Origin: Kitasatospora sp. MAP5-34
Lineage (GTDB): Bacteria; Actinomycetota; Actinomycetes; Streptomycetales; Streptomycetaceae
Reading direction: 5' to 3'
Assembly: GCF_029894335.1 (NCBI RefSeq)
Contig: NZ_JARXZC010000018.1
Coordinates: 62,001 to 126,000 of the forward strand
Length of the DNA: 64,000 bases
Made by a program: the position numbers and the translations under genes. Position 1 is the first letter of the stretch, and each line of letters opens with the position of its first letter. The notes under the pieces were generated by a model. It was not told the origin of the DNA, ran no database searches, and worked only from the letters and a program-made list of their open reading frames with translations. Positions 34,234-43,524 of this stretch are shown here, one piece after another.

Positions 34234-35192
34234 CGGGCTCCTCCAGCCGCGCGCACGCGCGGGTCGATCAGCGGATACACCAGATCCACCAAGGTGTTGA
34301 CGACAACGAAGGCGGCGACCACCAGCAGCACGATCGCCTGGACGACCTGGAAGTCCAGCTCGTCCACGCTCTGCACCAGCAGCGATCCGATCCCGGACAT
34401 CCCGAACGCGGTCTCCACGATCGCGGTGCTGACCAGCATTCCGGAGACCAGCAGCCCGCAGACGGTGACGATCGGGCCGAGCGCGTTGCGCAGCACGTGC
34501 CGCCGGATCACCGTCCGCCGGGGCAGCCCCCGGCTGAGCGCCACCTCGACGTGCTCGCGCCGGAGTTCGTCGAGCATCGCCGAGCGGGTCACCCGCGTCA
34601 CCAGCGCCATGAAGGTCACCGAGAGCGCGATCGCGGGCAGCACCACGTGGTGCAGCCGGTCCAGTACGCCGGTGCCGTTGCCGATGGTCGGGAACCAGCC
34701 CAGCCGTACGCCGAGGACCGAGCGCAGCACGATCGCCGCGACGAACGAGGGTACGGCGGCGCCGACCGTCACCAGCAGCAGCACCGCCGACCCCGTCCGG
34801 GTGCCGCGCCGCAGGGCACCGACGATGCCGACGCCGATGCCCACCACGGCGATCAACAGCGTCGACACCCCGACCAGCAGCAGGGTGGCGGGCAGCCGGG
34901 ACCAGAGGACCTCGCCGACGCTCTGGTGGAACAGGTACGAGCGGCCGAAGTCGCCGTGCAGCACGCCGTCCAGCCAGTGCCAGTACCGCACCGGGAAGGG
35001 GTCGTCGAAGCCGTACTGGTGCCGGATCGCGGCCAGTTCCTGCGGGCTCGCGCTGCGTCCCCGGACCAGGAAGCTCGCCGGGTCGCCGGGCGCCAGGTAG
35101 AGCGAGGAGAACACCAGGAACGAGGTGGCCAGCAGCGTCAACGCCATGCCCAGCAGCCTGCGGGCCACCGCCCACAGCCGACCGGGCGTCAC
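34230..35192 (-). CDS. ABC transporter permease, DppB/OppB-like (320 aa)
   Basis: Partner permease with family N-terminus (RRLLGMALTLLATSFLVFSS), LAPGDPASFL, QYGFDDPFPVRYWHWLDGVL and GDFGRSYLFHQSV, and the EAA loop HVEVALSRGLPRRTVIRRHV. GTG at 35192 overlaps the binding-protein stop (GTGA). Confidence 0.93.
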   Translation of the reverse strand: MTPGRLWAVARRLLGMALTLLATSFLVFSSLYLAPGDPASFLVRGRSASPQELAAIRHQYGFDDPFPVRYWHWLDGVLHGDFGRSYLFHQSVGEVLWSRLPATLLLVGVSTLLIAVVGIGVGIVGALRRGTRTGSAVLLLVTVGAAVPSFVAAIVLRSVLGVRLGWFPTIGNGTGVLDRLHHVVLPAIALSVTFMALVTRVTRSAMLDELRREHVEVALSRGLPRRTVIRRHVLRNALGPIVTVCGLLVSGMLVSTAIVETAFGMSGIGSLLVQSVDELDFQVVQAIVLLVVAAFVVVNTLVDLVYPLIDPRVRAAGGAR

Positions 35193-36826
35193 CCCTTGGC
35201 CCCGATCTCGGCGGCCCACGGGTAGTACAGGTAGGCGATGGACGGCTGGACACCGGTGATCCGCTTGCCGAGGAAGACGCTGACCGGCTCGGTGTAGAGC
35301 GGCAGCCAGGGCAGTTCCGTCATGGCGATCTGCTGGGCGGCGCCGGTGGCGGCGGCGTGCGCGGCCGGGTCGTAGGCGCCGACGGCCTGGTCGACGGCCG
35401 CGTCGAACTTCGGGTCGGACCAGTTGCCGTAGTTGGTGAACGCGCCGGTCTGCAGCCCGCCGTACATGTCCAGCGGGTCGGTGATCGAGGTGTACCAGAA
35501 GGTCAGGAAGAGGTCGATGCCCTGGCGGGCGGCCGGGTCGGTGAAGAGCGAGGTGTACTTGTCGGCGGAGATGGTGTCGATCTCCGGCTTCAGCCCGATC
35601 GCCGTGGCGGCCTGGGCGACGGCCTGGGTGATGATGGTGGTCTGGGAGTCCAGCGGGCTGGTCGCGATCACCACCTTCTGCCCGCTCACCCCGGCCTGGG
35701 CCGCGAGGGCCTTGGCCTTCACCGGGTCGTACGGATAGGCGGGCAGCGCCTTGAGCAGGTCGGCGGCCCCCGGCGCGCCGTTCCAGTTGTTGGCCGTCAC
35801 CATGTTGTCGGCGACCTCGCCGACCCCGCCCGCGCCGGCCTTGACGATGCCCTTGCGGTCGATGGCCATCAGCAGCGCCTGCCGCACCTTGGCGTCGCCC
35901 AGCGGGCCCTTGAGGTTGTTGACCACCTCGTCGGCGACGGTGGTGTTCTGGCCGAAGTAGAGCGTCCCGGCGGGGGTGGAGCGCAGCTGGCCGTACGCGT
36001 CGGGCGGGACCATCCAGCCGCCGTCCACCTCGCCGGTGCGGAAGGCGTTGACGCGGGTCGTCGGGTCGGACAGGAAGACGAACTTCACCTGGGCGGACTT
36101 GGCCTTGAGCTGGGGGTTCCAGTAGTCGTCGAAGCGCTTGAGCACCAGCGACTGGCCCGAGGTCCAGGAGGAGAAGGCGAACGGGCCGGTGCAGTTCACG
36201 CCCGTCGCCGGGTTGCCGTAGTTCTTGCCGTCCTTGGCCAGGGTGGCGGCCGACTCGACGGTGCCCGGGCTGGCGGCCAGGTACTTGTTGAAGGTGGAGT
36301 CCGGCGTCTTGAGCGTGACGGTGACCTGCAACGGCCCGGTCTTGTCGACCGACTGCACGTTGCGGTACGGGAAGGCCCAGTCACCGGCGACGGCCGGGTC
36401 GAGGTTGCGGCGCAGAGAGGCGACCACGTCGTCGGCGGTGAGCAGCGTGCCGTCGTGGAAGTGCACGCCGGAACGGATCTGGTAGACCCAGGTGGTCGGG
36501 GTCGGGTTGCTGAACGAGGTGGCCAGGTTCGGCGAGGTGGTCAGGTCCGGGTTCCAACGCAGCAGGCTCTCGCAGACGTTGGCGAGGATCTGGTTCGGCG
36601 GGAAGTCGAAGGAGTAGGCGTAGTCGATCGAGGTCGGCTCCGCGAACAGGGACCAGGTGAACGAGTCGATCGCGCCGGCGGAGGCGGGGGTCGTGTTCGT
36701 CAGCTGGTACGCGGTGCCGCCGGTGGGGTGGGCGGTGCCGGCGCACCCGCTGGTGGCGAGGGCGGTCGCCGCGACGACGGCGGCCAGCAGGCGGCGGGGG
36801 GCGGGTCTGGAAGGGTCTGCCGACAT
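35189..36826 (-). CDS. Extracellular solute-binding lipoprotein, family 5 (545 aa)
   Basis: Captures peptide-like or other organic substrates for the ABC importer. The signal peptide ends in a lipobox, ATSGC, so it is membrane anchored. Family 5 features: FAEPTSIDYAYS, VCESLLRWNPDL, SGVHFHDGTLLTADDVVASL, ALLMAIDRKGIV and LPWLPLYTEPVSVFLG. ATG at 36826 is preceded by GGAGGA. It lies 28 nt after the amidohydrolase gene and starts the transporter part of the operon. Confidence 0.93.
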   Translation of the reverse strand: MSADPSRPAPRRLLAAVVAATALATSGCAGTAHPTGGTAYQLTNTTPASAGAIDSFTWSLFAEPTSIDYAYSFDFPPNQILANVCESLLRWNPDLTTSPNLATSFSNPTPTTWVYQIRSGVHFHDGTLLTADDVVASLRRNLDPAVAGDWAFPYRNVQSVDKTGPLQVTVTLKTPDSTFNKYLAASPGTVESAATLAKDGKNYGNPATGVNCTGPFAFSSWTSGQSLVLKRFDDYWNPQLKAKSAQVKFVFLSDPTTRVNAFRTGEVDGGWMVPPDAYGQLRSTPAGTLYFGQNTTVADEVVNNLKGPLGDAKVRQALLMAIDRKGIVKAGAGGVGEVADNMVTANNWNGAPGAADLLKALPAYPYDPVKAKALAAQAGVSGQKVVIATSPLDSQTTIITQAVAQAATAIGLKPEIDTISADKYTSLFTDPAARQGIDLFLTFWYTSITDPLDMYGGLQTGAFTNYGNWSDPKFDAAVDQAVGAYDPAAHAAATGAAQQIAMTELPWLPLYTEPVSVFLGKRITGVQPSIAYLYYPWAAEIGAKG

Positions 36827-36854
36827 GGGGGTCCTCCGGTGGGGCATACGGGGG

Positions 36855-38546
36855 TCAGGGAGTGGCGGTGAAGACCGCGCGGCCTTCGAGGTAGGTACGG
36901 AGCACCCGGGTGCGGCAGATCTCGTCGGCCGGGTGGGCGAAGGGGTCGCGGTCCAGCACGACGAGGTCCGCGTACTTGCCGACCTCGACCGTCCCGGTGA
37001 CGTCGTCGAGGTGGTTCGCCCAGGCGCTGCCGGCGGTGTACGCGGTGAGGGCCTGGGCGAGCGTCAGGGCCTGTTCCGGGTAGAACGGCGCACGCGGCTC
37101 GTGATCCTCCGAGGCGTTCGGGGCGTTGGGGGCGTCCACCGGCACGGCCCGGTTGACCGCGACGTGGATGCCCCAGAGCGGGTTGGGGCTGCTCACCGAC
37201 CAGTCGCTGCCGGCCACCAGCCGGGCGCCGGCCCGCTGCAGATCCCCGAACGGGTACTGCAGGGCGGAGCGTTCGGGCCCGAGGAAGGGGATGGTCAGCT
37301 CGTCCATCTGCGGCTCGTGCGCGGCCCAGAGCGCCTGGATGTTGGCGGCGGCGCCCACCTCCGCGAAGCGCGGGAGATCGTCGGGGTGGACGACCTGGAG
37401 GTGCGCGAGGTGGTGGCGGTTGTCGGTGGCGCCGTTGGCGGCCCGGGCGGCGGCCAGCGCGTCGAGGGCCTGGCGGACGGCCCGGTCGCCCAGCGCGTGG
37501 AAGTGCACCTGGAAGCCCGCCGCGTCCAGTGCGCAGACCGCCTCGGCCAGCAACTCCGGCCCGACGAAGGTGAGTCCGGAGTTCTGGGTCGGACAGCCGC
37601 AGCGGTCGAGGTAGGGCTCCAGCATGCTCGCGGTGAAGTTCTCGGCGATGCCGTCCTGCATGATCTTCACGGTGGTCGCGTTGAACCGGCCGATCTGGCC
37701 GCCCTTGCGGCGTTCCTCCAGTTCGGGGAGCTGCTCGAGCCCGCGTTCGCGGTCCCACCAGAGCGCGCCCACCACCCGGGCCTGCAGCGAGCCTTCGGCC
37801 GCCGCCCGCAGGTAGACGCCGTAGTTGTCGGGGTTGCCGGGGAACGCGCCGATCATGGCGTCCTGCCAGCTGGTCACCCCGAGCGAGAACAGGTGCTGCT
37901 GGGCGACGAGCAGGCCGGCCAGCGCCTCGTCCGGGGTCGCGACGGGGACGTGGGCGGCGACCAGGTCCATCGCGCCCTCCTGGAGGGTGCCGGCCGGGCT
38001 GCCGGCCGGCTCGCGCTCGATCCGGCCGTCCGCCGGGTCGGGGGTGTCCCGGTCGAGGCCCGCGAGCCGGAGCGCCGCCGAGTTGACCCAGGCGCCGTGG
38101 CCGTCCCGGTTGGTGAGCAGCACGGGCCGGTCCGGTACCACCGCGTCGAGCATCGCGCGGGTCGGGATGCCGCCGGGGAAGACGTCCATCGACCAGCCGC
38201 CGCCGCAGATCCACTCCGCGTCGGGGTTGGCCTCGGCGTACGCGGCGATGACGGCCAGGTAGTCGTCCACCGAGCGCTCCGCCGACAGGTCGCAGCGCAG
38301 CATCTGGACCCCGGCCACCGCCGGGTGCACGTGGGCGTCCTGGAACCCCGGGACGAGCAGGCCGCCCGCCAGGTCGACCACCTCGGTGGCCTCATCCGCC
38401 AGCAGCCGGACGGCCGCCTCGTCGCCGACGGCGAGGATCCGGCCGCCGCCGATCGCCACGGCGGCGTCGATCGGAGCCGACGCGATCGCGGTGAAGACCC
38501 GGCCCCCGACGAAGACGGTGTCGGCCCGCTGCCTACTCTGTGCCAT
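36855..38546 (-). CDS. Amidohydrolase family 3 (YtcJ-like) (563 aa)
   Basis: Zinc-dependent amidohydrolase of the YtcJ/NfdA group, which includes N-substituted formamide deformylase. Metal-binding motif PGFQDAHVHP, then GQIGRFNATTVKIMQDG, HFHALGDRAVRQAL and GSDWSVSSPNPLWGIHVAVNRA, and the barrel-closing GKYADLVVLDRDPF. No signal peptide, so it probably acts on imported substrate. ATG at 38546 has GGGGAGGA upstream. First gene of the importer operon, under a promoter overlapped by a TetR-type palindrome. Confidence 0.9.
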   Translation of the reverse strand: MAQSRQRADTVFVGGRVFTAIASAPIDAAVAIGGGRILAVGDEAAVRLLADEATEVVDLAGGLLVPGFQDAHVHPAVAGVQMLRCDLSAERSVDDYLAVIAAYAEANPDAEWICGGGWSMDVFPGGIPTRAMLDAVVPDRPVLLTNRDGHGAWVNSAALRLAGLDRDTPDPADGRIEREPAGSPAGTLQEGAMDLVAAHVPVATPDEALAGLLVAQQHLFSLGVTSWQDAMIGAFPGNPDNYGVYLRAAAEGSLQARVVGALWWDRERGLEQLPELEERRKGGQIGRFNATTVKIMQDGIAENFTASMLEPYLDRCGCPTQNSGLTFVGPELLAEAVCALDAAGFQVHFHALGDRAVRQALDALAAARAANGATDNRHHLAHLQVVHPDDLPRFAEVGAAANIQALWAAHEPQMDELTIPFLGPERSALQYPFGDLQRAGARLVAGSDWSVSSPNPLWGIHVAVNRAVPVDAPNAPNASEDHEPRAPFYPEQALTLAQALTAYTAGSAWANHLDDVTGTVEVGKYADLVVLDRDPFAHPADEICRTRVLRTYLEGRAVFTATP

Positions 38547-38600
38547 TACGGCTTCCTCCCCCTCGGCGGGTGAGCCCCGCACGGCGTGGTGTTGAGGAGG

Positions 38601-38629
38601 AGTGAACGGCAGCGCAACGCCGTTGTCAA
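38601..38629 (-). promoter_or_regulatory. Promoter of the amidohydrolase/ABC operon
   Basis: On the minus strand TTGACA (38629-38624) and TTCACT (38606-38601) are 17 nt apart. The -35 box lies inside the 29-bp palindrome. The same box pair recurs before the amine oxidase gene. Confidence 0.6.
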
Positions 38630-38640
38630 CGGTGTTGCGC
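38612..38640. promoter_or_regulatory. 29-bp palindromic operator, copy 1
   Basis: The arms GCGCAAC and GTTGCGC and the inner CGTTG and CAACG make a near-perfect palindrome. It covers the -35 of the amidohydrolase operon and touches the tetR promoter region. A near-identical palindrome lies at 39440-39468. Likely bound by the adjacent TetR-family protein. Confidence 0.7.
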
Positions 38641-38659
38641 GAAGTCGCCCACCCATCGC

Positions 38660-38665
38660 TAGACT
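38660..38665 (+). promoter_or_regulatory. -10 box of the tetR gene, short or no leader
   Basis: TAGACT ends 9 nt before the ATG at 38675, with no clear ribosome site between. Its -35 position would fall at the edge of the 29-bp palindrome, consistent with autoregulation. Confidence 0.45.
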
Positions 38666-38674
38666 GACGGCACC

Positions 38675-39370
38675 ATGTCGAAGTCATCCGTAACCCCCGC
38701 CCGTACCAAGCGCGTCGGTGCCCAGCTGACGCCCGAGGCGATCATCGAGGCCAGCCTGCGCATCGCCGCCCGAGGCAGCGCCGACGCCTTCACGGTCCGC
38801 CGCCTCGGCGAGGAGCTGGGCGCCGATCCGACCGCGATCTACCGGCACTTCCGCGACAAGGACGAGCTGCTGCTCTCCGTCGCCGACCGGACGCTCGGCG
38901 AGGTGCTCGACAGCATCCCGGACGGCCTCGACTGGAAGGACCGGCTGCGGGCGCTGGCCGCCGGCTCGCTGGCGGTCGCGCTCAAGTACCCGGCGGTCAG
39001 CTCGATCATGGCCAGCCGGACCACCAGGCGCACCAACGAGTTCCGCGTCGTCGAACTGATCCTCGGCGCGGTCACCGAGGCCGGGTTGGACGGCGCCGAG
39101 GCGGCCGTCCACTACCGGATGGTCGGCGACTCCCTGCTCGCCCACGTCGGCCAGCGGGCCGCCTACCTGCTCCTCGACCCGGAGAGCCGGGCCGGCGACG
39201 AGTCCTCCTGGAACCGCGAGTACCGACTGGTGGACGCACACGGCTTCCCCAACATCACCCGACTTGCCCAGCAGCTGGCAGAGGTGACGGATGATCAGAT
39301 CTTCCACGCCAGGGTCGAGGCGCTGATCACCGCGATCGAGCAGCGGGCGGCGGCCGTCCGCGAGGCGTGA
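38675..39370 (+). CDS. TetR-family transcriptional regulator (231 aa)
   Basis: N-terminal HTH (LTPEAIIEASLRIAARGSAD, TVRRLGEELGADPTAIYRHF) and helical ligand-binding domain. It lies between, and is flanked on both sides by, identical-type 29-bp palindromes controlling the divergent amidohydrolase/ABC operon and the downstream amine oxidase operon. Predicted to repress both and itself. Confidence 0.93.
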   Translation: MSKSSVTPARTKRVGAQLTPEAIIEASLRIAARGSADAFTVRRLGEELGADPTAIYRHFRDKDELLLSVADRTLGEVLDSIPDGLDWKDRLRALAAGSLAVALKYPAVSSIMASRTTRRTNEFRVVELILGAVTEAGLDGAEAAVHYRMVGDSLLAHVGQRAAYLLLDPESRAGDESSWNREYRLVDAHGFPNITRLAQQLAEVTDDQIFHARVEALITAIEQRAAAVREA

Positions 39371-39439
39371 CGCCTGGACGCCACCGGGACGGGTGCCACC
39401 GGGACGGGCGCCAGGATCGGACCGGGATCGCGGCATCTT

Positions 39440-39468
39440 GCGCAACACTGTTGACAACACTGCTGCGC
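39440..39468. promoter_or_regulatory. 29-bp palindromic operator, copy 2
   Basis: Shares 24 of 29 positions with the reverse complement of copy 1, including the GCGCAACAC arm and GTTGACAAC centre. It contains a TTGACA -35 box upstream of the amine oxidase gene. Confidence 0.7.
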
Positions 39469-39480
39469 CCGGGCTTCACT
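39451..39480 (+). promoter_or_regulatory. Promoter of the amine oxidase operon
   Basis: TTGACA (39451-39456) and TTCACT (39475-39480), 18 nt apart. The boxes are identical to those before the amidohydrolase operon, with the -35 inside the palindrome. Confidence 0.55.
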
Positions 39481-39561
39481 CCCCCACAACTCGAAAACGC
39501 GCCGGGCCCCACCCCGCCGCACGAGCCTCTCCGAGACCTCCCCCACGAGAAGAGGCACCAC

Positions 39562-41208
39562 ATGCACCGCGAACCCAGCAGCTCCGCAGATCGCGCCGGC
39601 CTCCCCGACCCGCTGCGTGCCGTCTTCTCCGTCTACGGCGAGGCCCACCGCCGCCGGATGCCCGTCGCCGAGGTCGCCGGCCAGCGGGCCGAAGCAGCTG
39701 CGCGCACCGAGCAGCGCTTCACCCGCCGTCAGCTGCTCGGCGCCACCGCTGCCGTCGCGGCCGCCGCCACCGTGCCCGCCGGGCTGCTCGCCCCGTCCCG
39801 GGCCGCCGCCGCGAGTGCGACCGCACCCCGGGTGGTGATCGTCGGGGCGGGCCTGGCGGGGCTGCGCTGCGCCGACCAGCTGTGGAACCGGGCCAAGCCG
39901 GTCGCCGCGACGGTCTACGAGGCGGACACCAGCCACCTCGGGGGCCGCTGCTGGTCGCTGCGCGGCTTCTTCGCCGCTGGCCAGGTGAGCGAGCACGGCG
40001 GCTCGTTCATCAGCTCGACCGACAACGCGGTGCTCAGCCTGGCGGACAGCCTCGGCCTGAAACGCGAGTACGCGAACGGCGGTGCGCTGGACGCCGGTTC
40101 GTACGCCGCCTGGATCAACGGCGCGCTGTACGGCGGAGTTGAGCAGCAGAGCGACTGGGCCGGCCAGGCGTTCGCCGCGTTCAGCGCCTCGTACCAGGCC
40201 ATCGGCACGCCGCGCTACGACAACCACACCGCCGAGGCGTTCCGACTCGACCAACTGTCCTGCCTGGACTACCTCGCCGAGATCGGCCTGCCCGCGAACT
40301 CGCAGCTCGGCCAGCTGATCCAGTCGATCCAGCTGCAGTCCGGCGGTGAACCCGGGCAGTCCTCCGCGCTGAACATGATCAGCTTCCTGGGCTCGTCCAG
40401 TACCTTTGACGGCGGCAGCGGCTTCGACGAGAAGTACCATCTGGTCGGCGGCAACGACCAGTTGGTCAGCGGGATGGTCGGCCGGCTGCCGGCCGGGACA
40501 GTCCAGCAGGGCTACCAGCTGATCGCGCTGGCCCAGAACATCGACGGCAGTTACACCTGCACCTTCGACCACTGCGGCAGCACGGTCTCCGTCCCCGCCG
40601 ACCACGTGGTGCTGGCACTCCCGTTCAGCACCCTGCGCAACGTCGACCTCTCGCGGGCCAACCTCACCGCCCTGAAGCTGACCGCGATCGGGCAGCAGGG
40701 CATGGGCCAGAACGCGAAGCTGGTCACCCAGCTCACGAAGAAGACCTGGCCCGCGCTCGGCTACAACGGCGTCTCCAACACCGGTCCGCTCGGCTACCAG
40801 ACGGCCTGGGACGGCTCGGTCAGCCTGGGTGCCAAGGGCGCACCCGCCCTGCTGGTCAACTTCCCCGGCGGCGCCGGCGCCCGCGACCGGCTCACCGGAG
40901 CGGCCCACGGCCCGGCCCCGGCCACCGACGTGAACGCCTTCCTGGCGCAGATCGAAAGTGTCTACCCTGGCACCACCGCCGCCTACAACGGCAAGGCGTA
41001 CGAGGACCACTGGTCGCTCGACCCCTGGCACCTGGGCGCCTACCACTACTACAAGACCGGCCAGTACACCTCCTTCGCGGGCTACGAGGCCGTCCAGGAG
41101 GGCCGGATCCACTTCGCGGGCGAGCACACCGACGTGGACAACGCCACCCTCGACGCCGCCGTGGCCTCCGGGGTCCGGGTGGCGGCCGAGATCACCGCGC
41201 AACTCTGA
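39562..41208 (+). CDS. Tat-exported flavin monoamine oxidase (548 aa)
   Basis: FAD-dependent amine oxidase predicted to oxidise primary or secondary amines outside the membrane. A Tat-type signal lies at about 50-80 (FTRRQLLGATAAVAAAATVP), preceded by a 50-residue leader. FAD motif VVIVGAGLAGLRCADQL, GGRCWSL, later HLVGGNDQLVSGM, and the C-terminal FAD contact RIHFAGEHTDVDNATLDAAV. ATG at 39562 follows GAGAAGAGG. The gene sits 13 nt before a second FAD oxidoreductase. Confidence 0.9.
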   Translation: MHREPSSSADRAGLPDPLRAVFSVYGEAHRRRMPVAEVAGQRAEAAARTEQRFTRRQLLGATAAVAAAATVPAGLLAPSRAAAASATAPRVVIVGAGLAGLRCADQLWNRAKPVAATVYEADTSHLGGRCWSLRGFFAAGQVSEHGGSFISSTDNAVLSLADSLGLKREYANGGALDAGSYAAWINGALYGGVEQQSDWAGQAFAAFSASYQAIGTPRYDNHTAEAFRLDQLSCLDYLAEIGLPANSQLGQLIQSIQLQSGGEPGQSSALNMISFLGSSSTFDGGSGFDEKYHLVGGNDQLVSGMVGRLPAGTVQQGYQLIALAQNIDGSYTCTFDHCGSTVSVPADHVVLALPFSTLRNVDLSRANLTALKLTAIGQQGMGQNAKLVTQLTKKTWPALGYNGVSNTGPLGYQTAWDGSVSLGAKGAPALLVNFPGGAGARDRLTGAAHGPAPATDVNAFLAQIESVYPGTTAAYNGKAYEDHWSLDPWHLGAYHYYKTGQYTSFAGYEAVQEGRIHFAGEHTDVDNATLDAAVASGVRVAAEITAQL

Positions 41209-41221
41209 AAGGGACAGCACA

Positions 41222-42610
41222 ATGACCACCGTCAACGGCGGCATCTCGTTCTGGTACGCGCAGAGCGGCCTGCCCGAGCCGCGCGAACCGCTGCCCGGCG
41301 ACACGACGGCCGACGTGTGCCTGGTCGGCGGCGGCTACACCGGGCTGTGGACCGCGTACTACCTGAAGAAGGCGCTGCCGTCCCTGCGGATCGTCGTGCT
41401 GGAGCAGGAGTTCTGCGGCTACGGCGCGTCCGGGCGCAACGGCGGCTGGCTGTACAACGGCGTGGCCGGCCGCGACCGGTACGCCGCCCTGCACGGCCGC
41501 GAGGCCGCCGTCGCGCTGCAGCACGCGATGAACCGGACGGTGGACGAAGTGGTGCGGACCGCCCGCGCGGAGGGCATCGACGCCGACATCCACCAGGGCG
41601 GCGTACTGGAGGTGGCGTACTCCCCGGCCCAACTCGCCCGTCTGCGGGCCTTCCACGAGACGGAGGTCGGCTTCGGCGAGACGGACCGGCTGCTGCTGGA
41701 CGCGGCCGGGACGGCGCAGCGGATCCGGGTGGCCGGCGCGCTCGGCGGGGCGTGGACCCCGCACGGCGCGCGGATCCACCCGGTCAAGCTGCTCCAGGGC
41801 CTGGCGGCAGCCGTCGAGCGGCTCGGGGTGGTCGTCCACGAGCGGACCCGGGTGACGGAGATCGGCCCGCACCGCGCCGTCACGCCGCACGGGACCGTCC
41901 GCGCCACGTACGTGCTGCGCTGCACCGAGGGGTTCACGGCGGCGCTCAAGGGCCAGAAGCGGACCTGGCTGCCGATGAACTCCTCCATGATCGCGACCGA
42001 ACCACTGCCCGCGCAGGTCTGGGACGAGATCGGCTGGGCGGGCCGCGAGACGCTCGGGGACATGGCGCACGCCTACATGTACGCGCAGCGCACGGCCGAC
42101 GACCGGATCGCGCTCGGCGGGCGCGGGGTGCCGTACCGGTACGGCTCGCGCACCGACAACGACGGGCGGACCCAGGCCGCCACGGTCGAGGCGCTGCGGG
42201 AGATCCTGGTCCGCTTCTTCCCCGCCACGGCCGGCGCGGCCGTCGACCACGCCTGGTCGGGAGTGCTCGGGGTGCCGCGCGACTGGTGCACCGGTGTGGA
42301 GCTGGACCGTTCCACCGGGCTCGGCTGGGCGGGCGGCTACGTCGGCAGCGGGGTCGCGACGGCCAACCTGGCGGCGCGTACGCTGCGCGACCTGGTGCTG
42401 CTCGACTCCGGCGAGGGCGCCGCGACCGAGCTGACCGGGCTGCCGTGGGTCGGACACCGGGTACGCCGCTGGGAGCCGGAGCCGCTGCGCTGGCTCGGCG
42501 TGAACGTCATGTACGCGGCCTACCGGGGCGCCGACCGCCGTGAGTCGGCCGGGCACCGGGCAGCCACCGACCCGGTGGCGCGGCTCGCGGACCGCGTGTC
42601 GGGCCGCTGA
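41222..42610 (+). CDS. FAD-dependent oxidoreductase, DAO/PuuB-like (462 aa)
   Basis: D-amino-acid-oxidase-fold enzyme resembling gamma-glutamylputrescine oxidoreductase. FAD motif DVCLVGGGYTGLWTAYYL, CGYGASGRNGGW, GARIHPVKLLQGLA, IALGGRGVPYRYGS and HAWSGVLGVPRDW, and GYVGSGVATANLAARTL. No signal peptide, hence cytoplasmic. Probably acts with the exported amine oxidase, importer and amidohydrolase on an amine-derived substrate. The identity of that substrate is not shown by the sequence. Confidence 0.9.
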   Translation: MTTVNGGISFWYAQSGLPEPREPLPGDTTADVCLVGGGYTGLWTAYYLKKALPSLRIVVLEQEFCGYGASGRNGGWLYNGVAGRDRYAALHGREAAVALQHAMNRTVDEVVRTARAEGIDADIHQGGVLEVAYSPAQLARLRAFHETEVGFGETDRLLLDAAGTAQRIRVAGALGGAWTPHGARIHPVKLLQGLAAAVERLGVVVHERTRVTEIGPHRAVTPHGTVRATYVLRCTEGFTAALKGQKRTWLPMNSSMIATEPLPAQVWDEIGWAGRETLGDMAHAYMYAQRTADDRIALGGRGVPYRYGSRTDNDGRTQAATVEALREILVRFFPATAGAAVDHAWSGVLGVPRDWCTGVELDRSTGLGWAGGYVGSGVATANLAARTLRDLVLLDSGEGAATELTGLPWVGHRVRRWEPEPLRWLGVNVMYAAYRGADRRESAGHRAATDPVARLADRVSGR

Positions 42611-42645
42611 CCCCGGGGCGGGCGGGCCCGTCACGTCAGGTCACC

Positions 42646-43524
42646 TCACACGCCCTCGCCAGCTCCGCGAAGCACCCCTGCCTGCTCGGCCGCGAACTCG
42701 GCGAACGAGCGGGCGGGGCGGCCGGTCAGCTTCTCCACGTCCGCGCTGACGGCGGCGGCGTACCCGGCCGCGTAGAGCCCGTACAGCTCGGCCATGCCCT
42801 CCGCCCGCCAGGCGTCCCAGCCGGCCGCGAGCATCCCGGCGAGGGCGGCCGCCGGGTCCACCGCGACGTACTCCACGTCCCGTCCGACGACAGCGCCGAG
42901 CTGAGCGGCGATCTCGCCGTGCGACAGCGCCGCCGGGCCGGTCAGGGTGTAGACCGCGCCCTGGTGACCGTCGGTGGTCAGCGCCCGGACGGCCGCGTCC
43001 GCGACATCGCGCGCGTCGACGTACGACACCGCACCCTCGCCGCCGGGGACGGCCAGCTTCCCGGCGCGCACCGACTCGGCCATGCCGACGAAGTTCTGGT
43101 AGAAGCCGTTGGGCGCCAGCACCGTCCACGGCAGCCCGCTGGCGACCAGGTGGTCGTACCCGGTGACGTGCGCGGCCACGAACCGTACGCCCTCGGGCCG
43201 TTGCTCGACCCCGGCGGCGGCGTGCAGCACGATGCGCGGGCTGCGCCCGGTCCGGACGGCCGCGTCGATCACGTTCCGCTCGTGCGCGCTCATCTCGGGG
43301 TGGACCGCCACCAGCAGGTAGACGGCGTCGGCGCCGGCGAGCGCGGCGTCGAGCGAGGCCGGGTCCGCGAAATCCGCGGCGACCGGCTCAACTCCCTTGT
43401 CCCACTCGGCCGGTACCGAGCCGGTGTCACGGACCAACGCCCGGACGGTCTCACCGCGCTCGCGCAGACCGGCGACGACCTTCGAACCCACAGTGCCGGT
43501 CGCACCAGTGACCACGATCATCAA
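42646..43524 (-). CDS. NmrA-like NAD(P)-binding protein (292 aa)
   Basis: Atypical SDR with Rossmann motif VTGATGTVGSKVV, a substrate region PWTVLAPNGFYQNF and YVDARDVADAAVRAL. Lacks the classical SDR Tyr-Lys pair, as expected for NmrA/NAD(P)H-binding reductases or sensors. ATG codons at 43524 and 43521 are both possible after GGGGAGAG. Confidence 0.88.
   Translation of the reverse strand: MMIVVTGATGTVGSKVVAGLRERGETVRALVRDTGSVPAEWDKGVEPVAADFADPASLDAALAGADAVYLLVAVHPEMSAHERNVIDAAVRTGRSPRIVLHAAAGVEQRPEGVRFVAAHVTGYDHLVASGLPWTVLAPNGFYQNFVGMAESVRAGKLAVPGGEGAVSYVDARDVADAAVRALTTDGHQGAVYTLTGPAALSHGEIAAQLGAVVGRDVEYVAVDPAAALAGMLAAGWDAWRAEGMAELYGLYAAGYAAAVSADVEKLTGRPARSFAEFAAEQAGVLRGAGEGV

Noticed and set aside
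29521..38687. Long antisense frames opposite guaB1, the ABC genes, the solute-binding protein and the amidohydrolase
   Set aside because: Composition and lack of motifs mark them as shadows of strongly supported genes.
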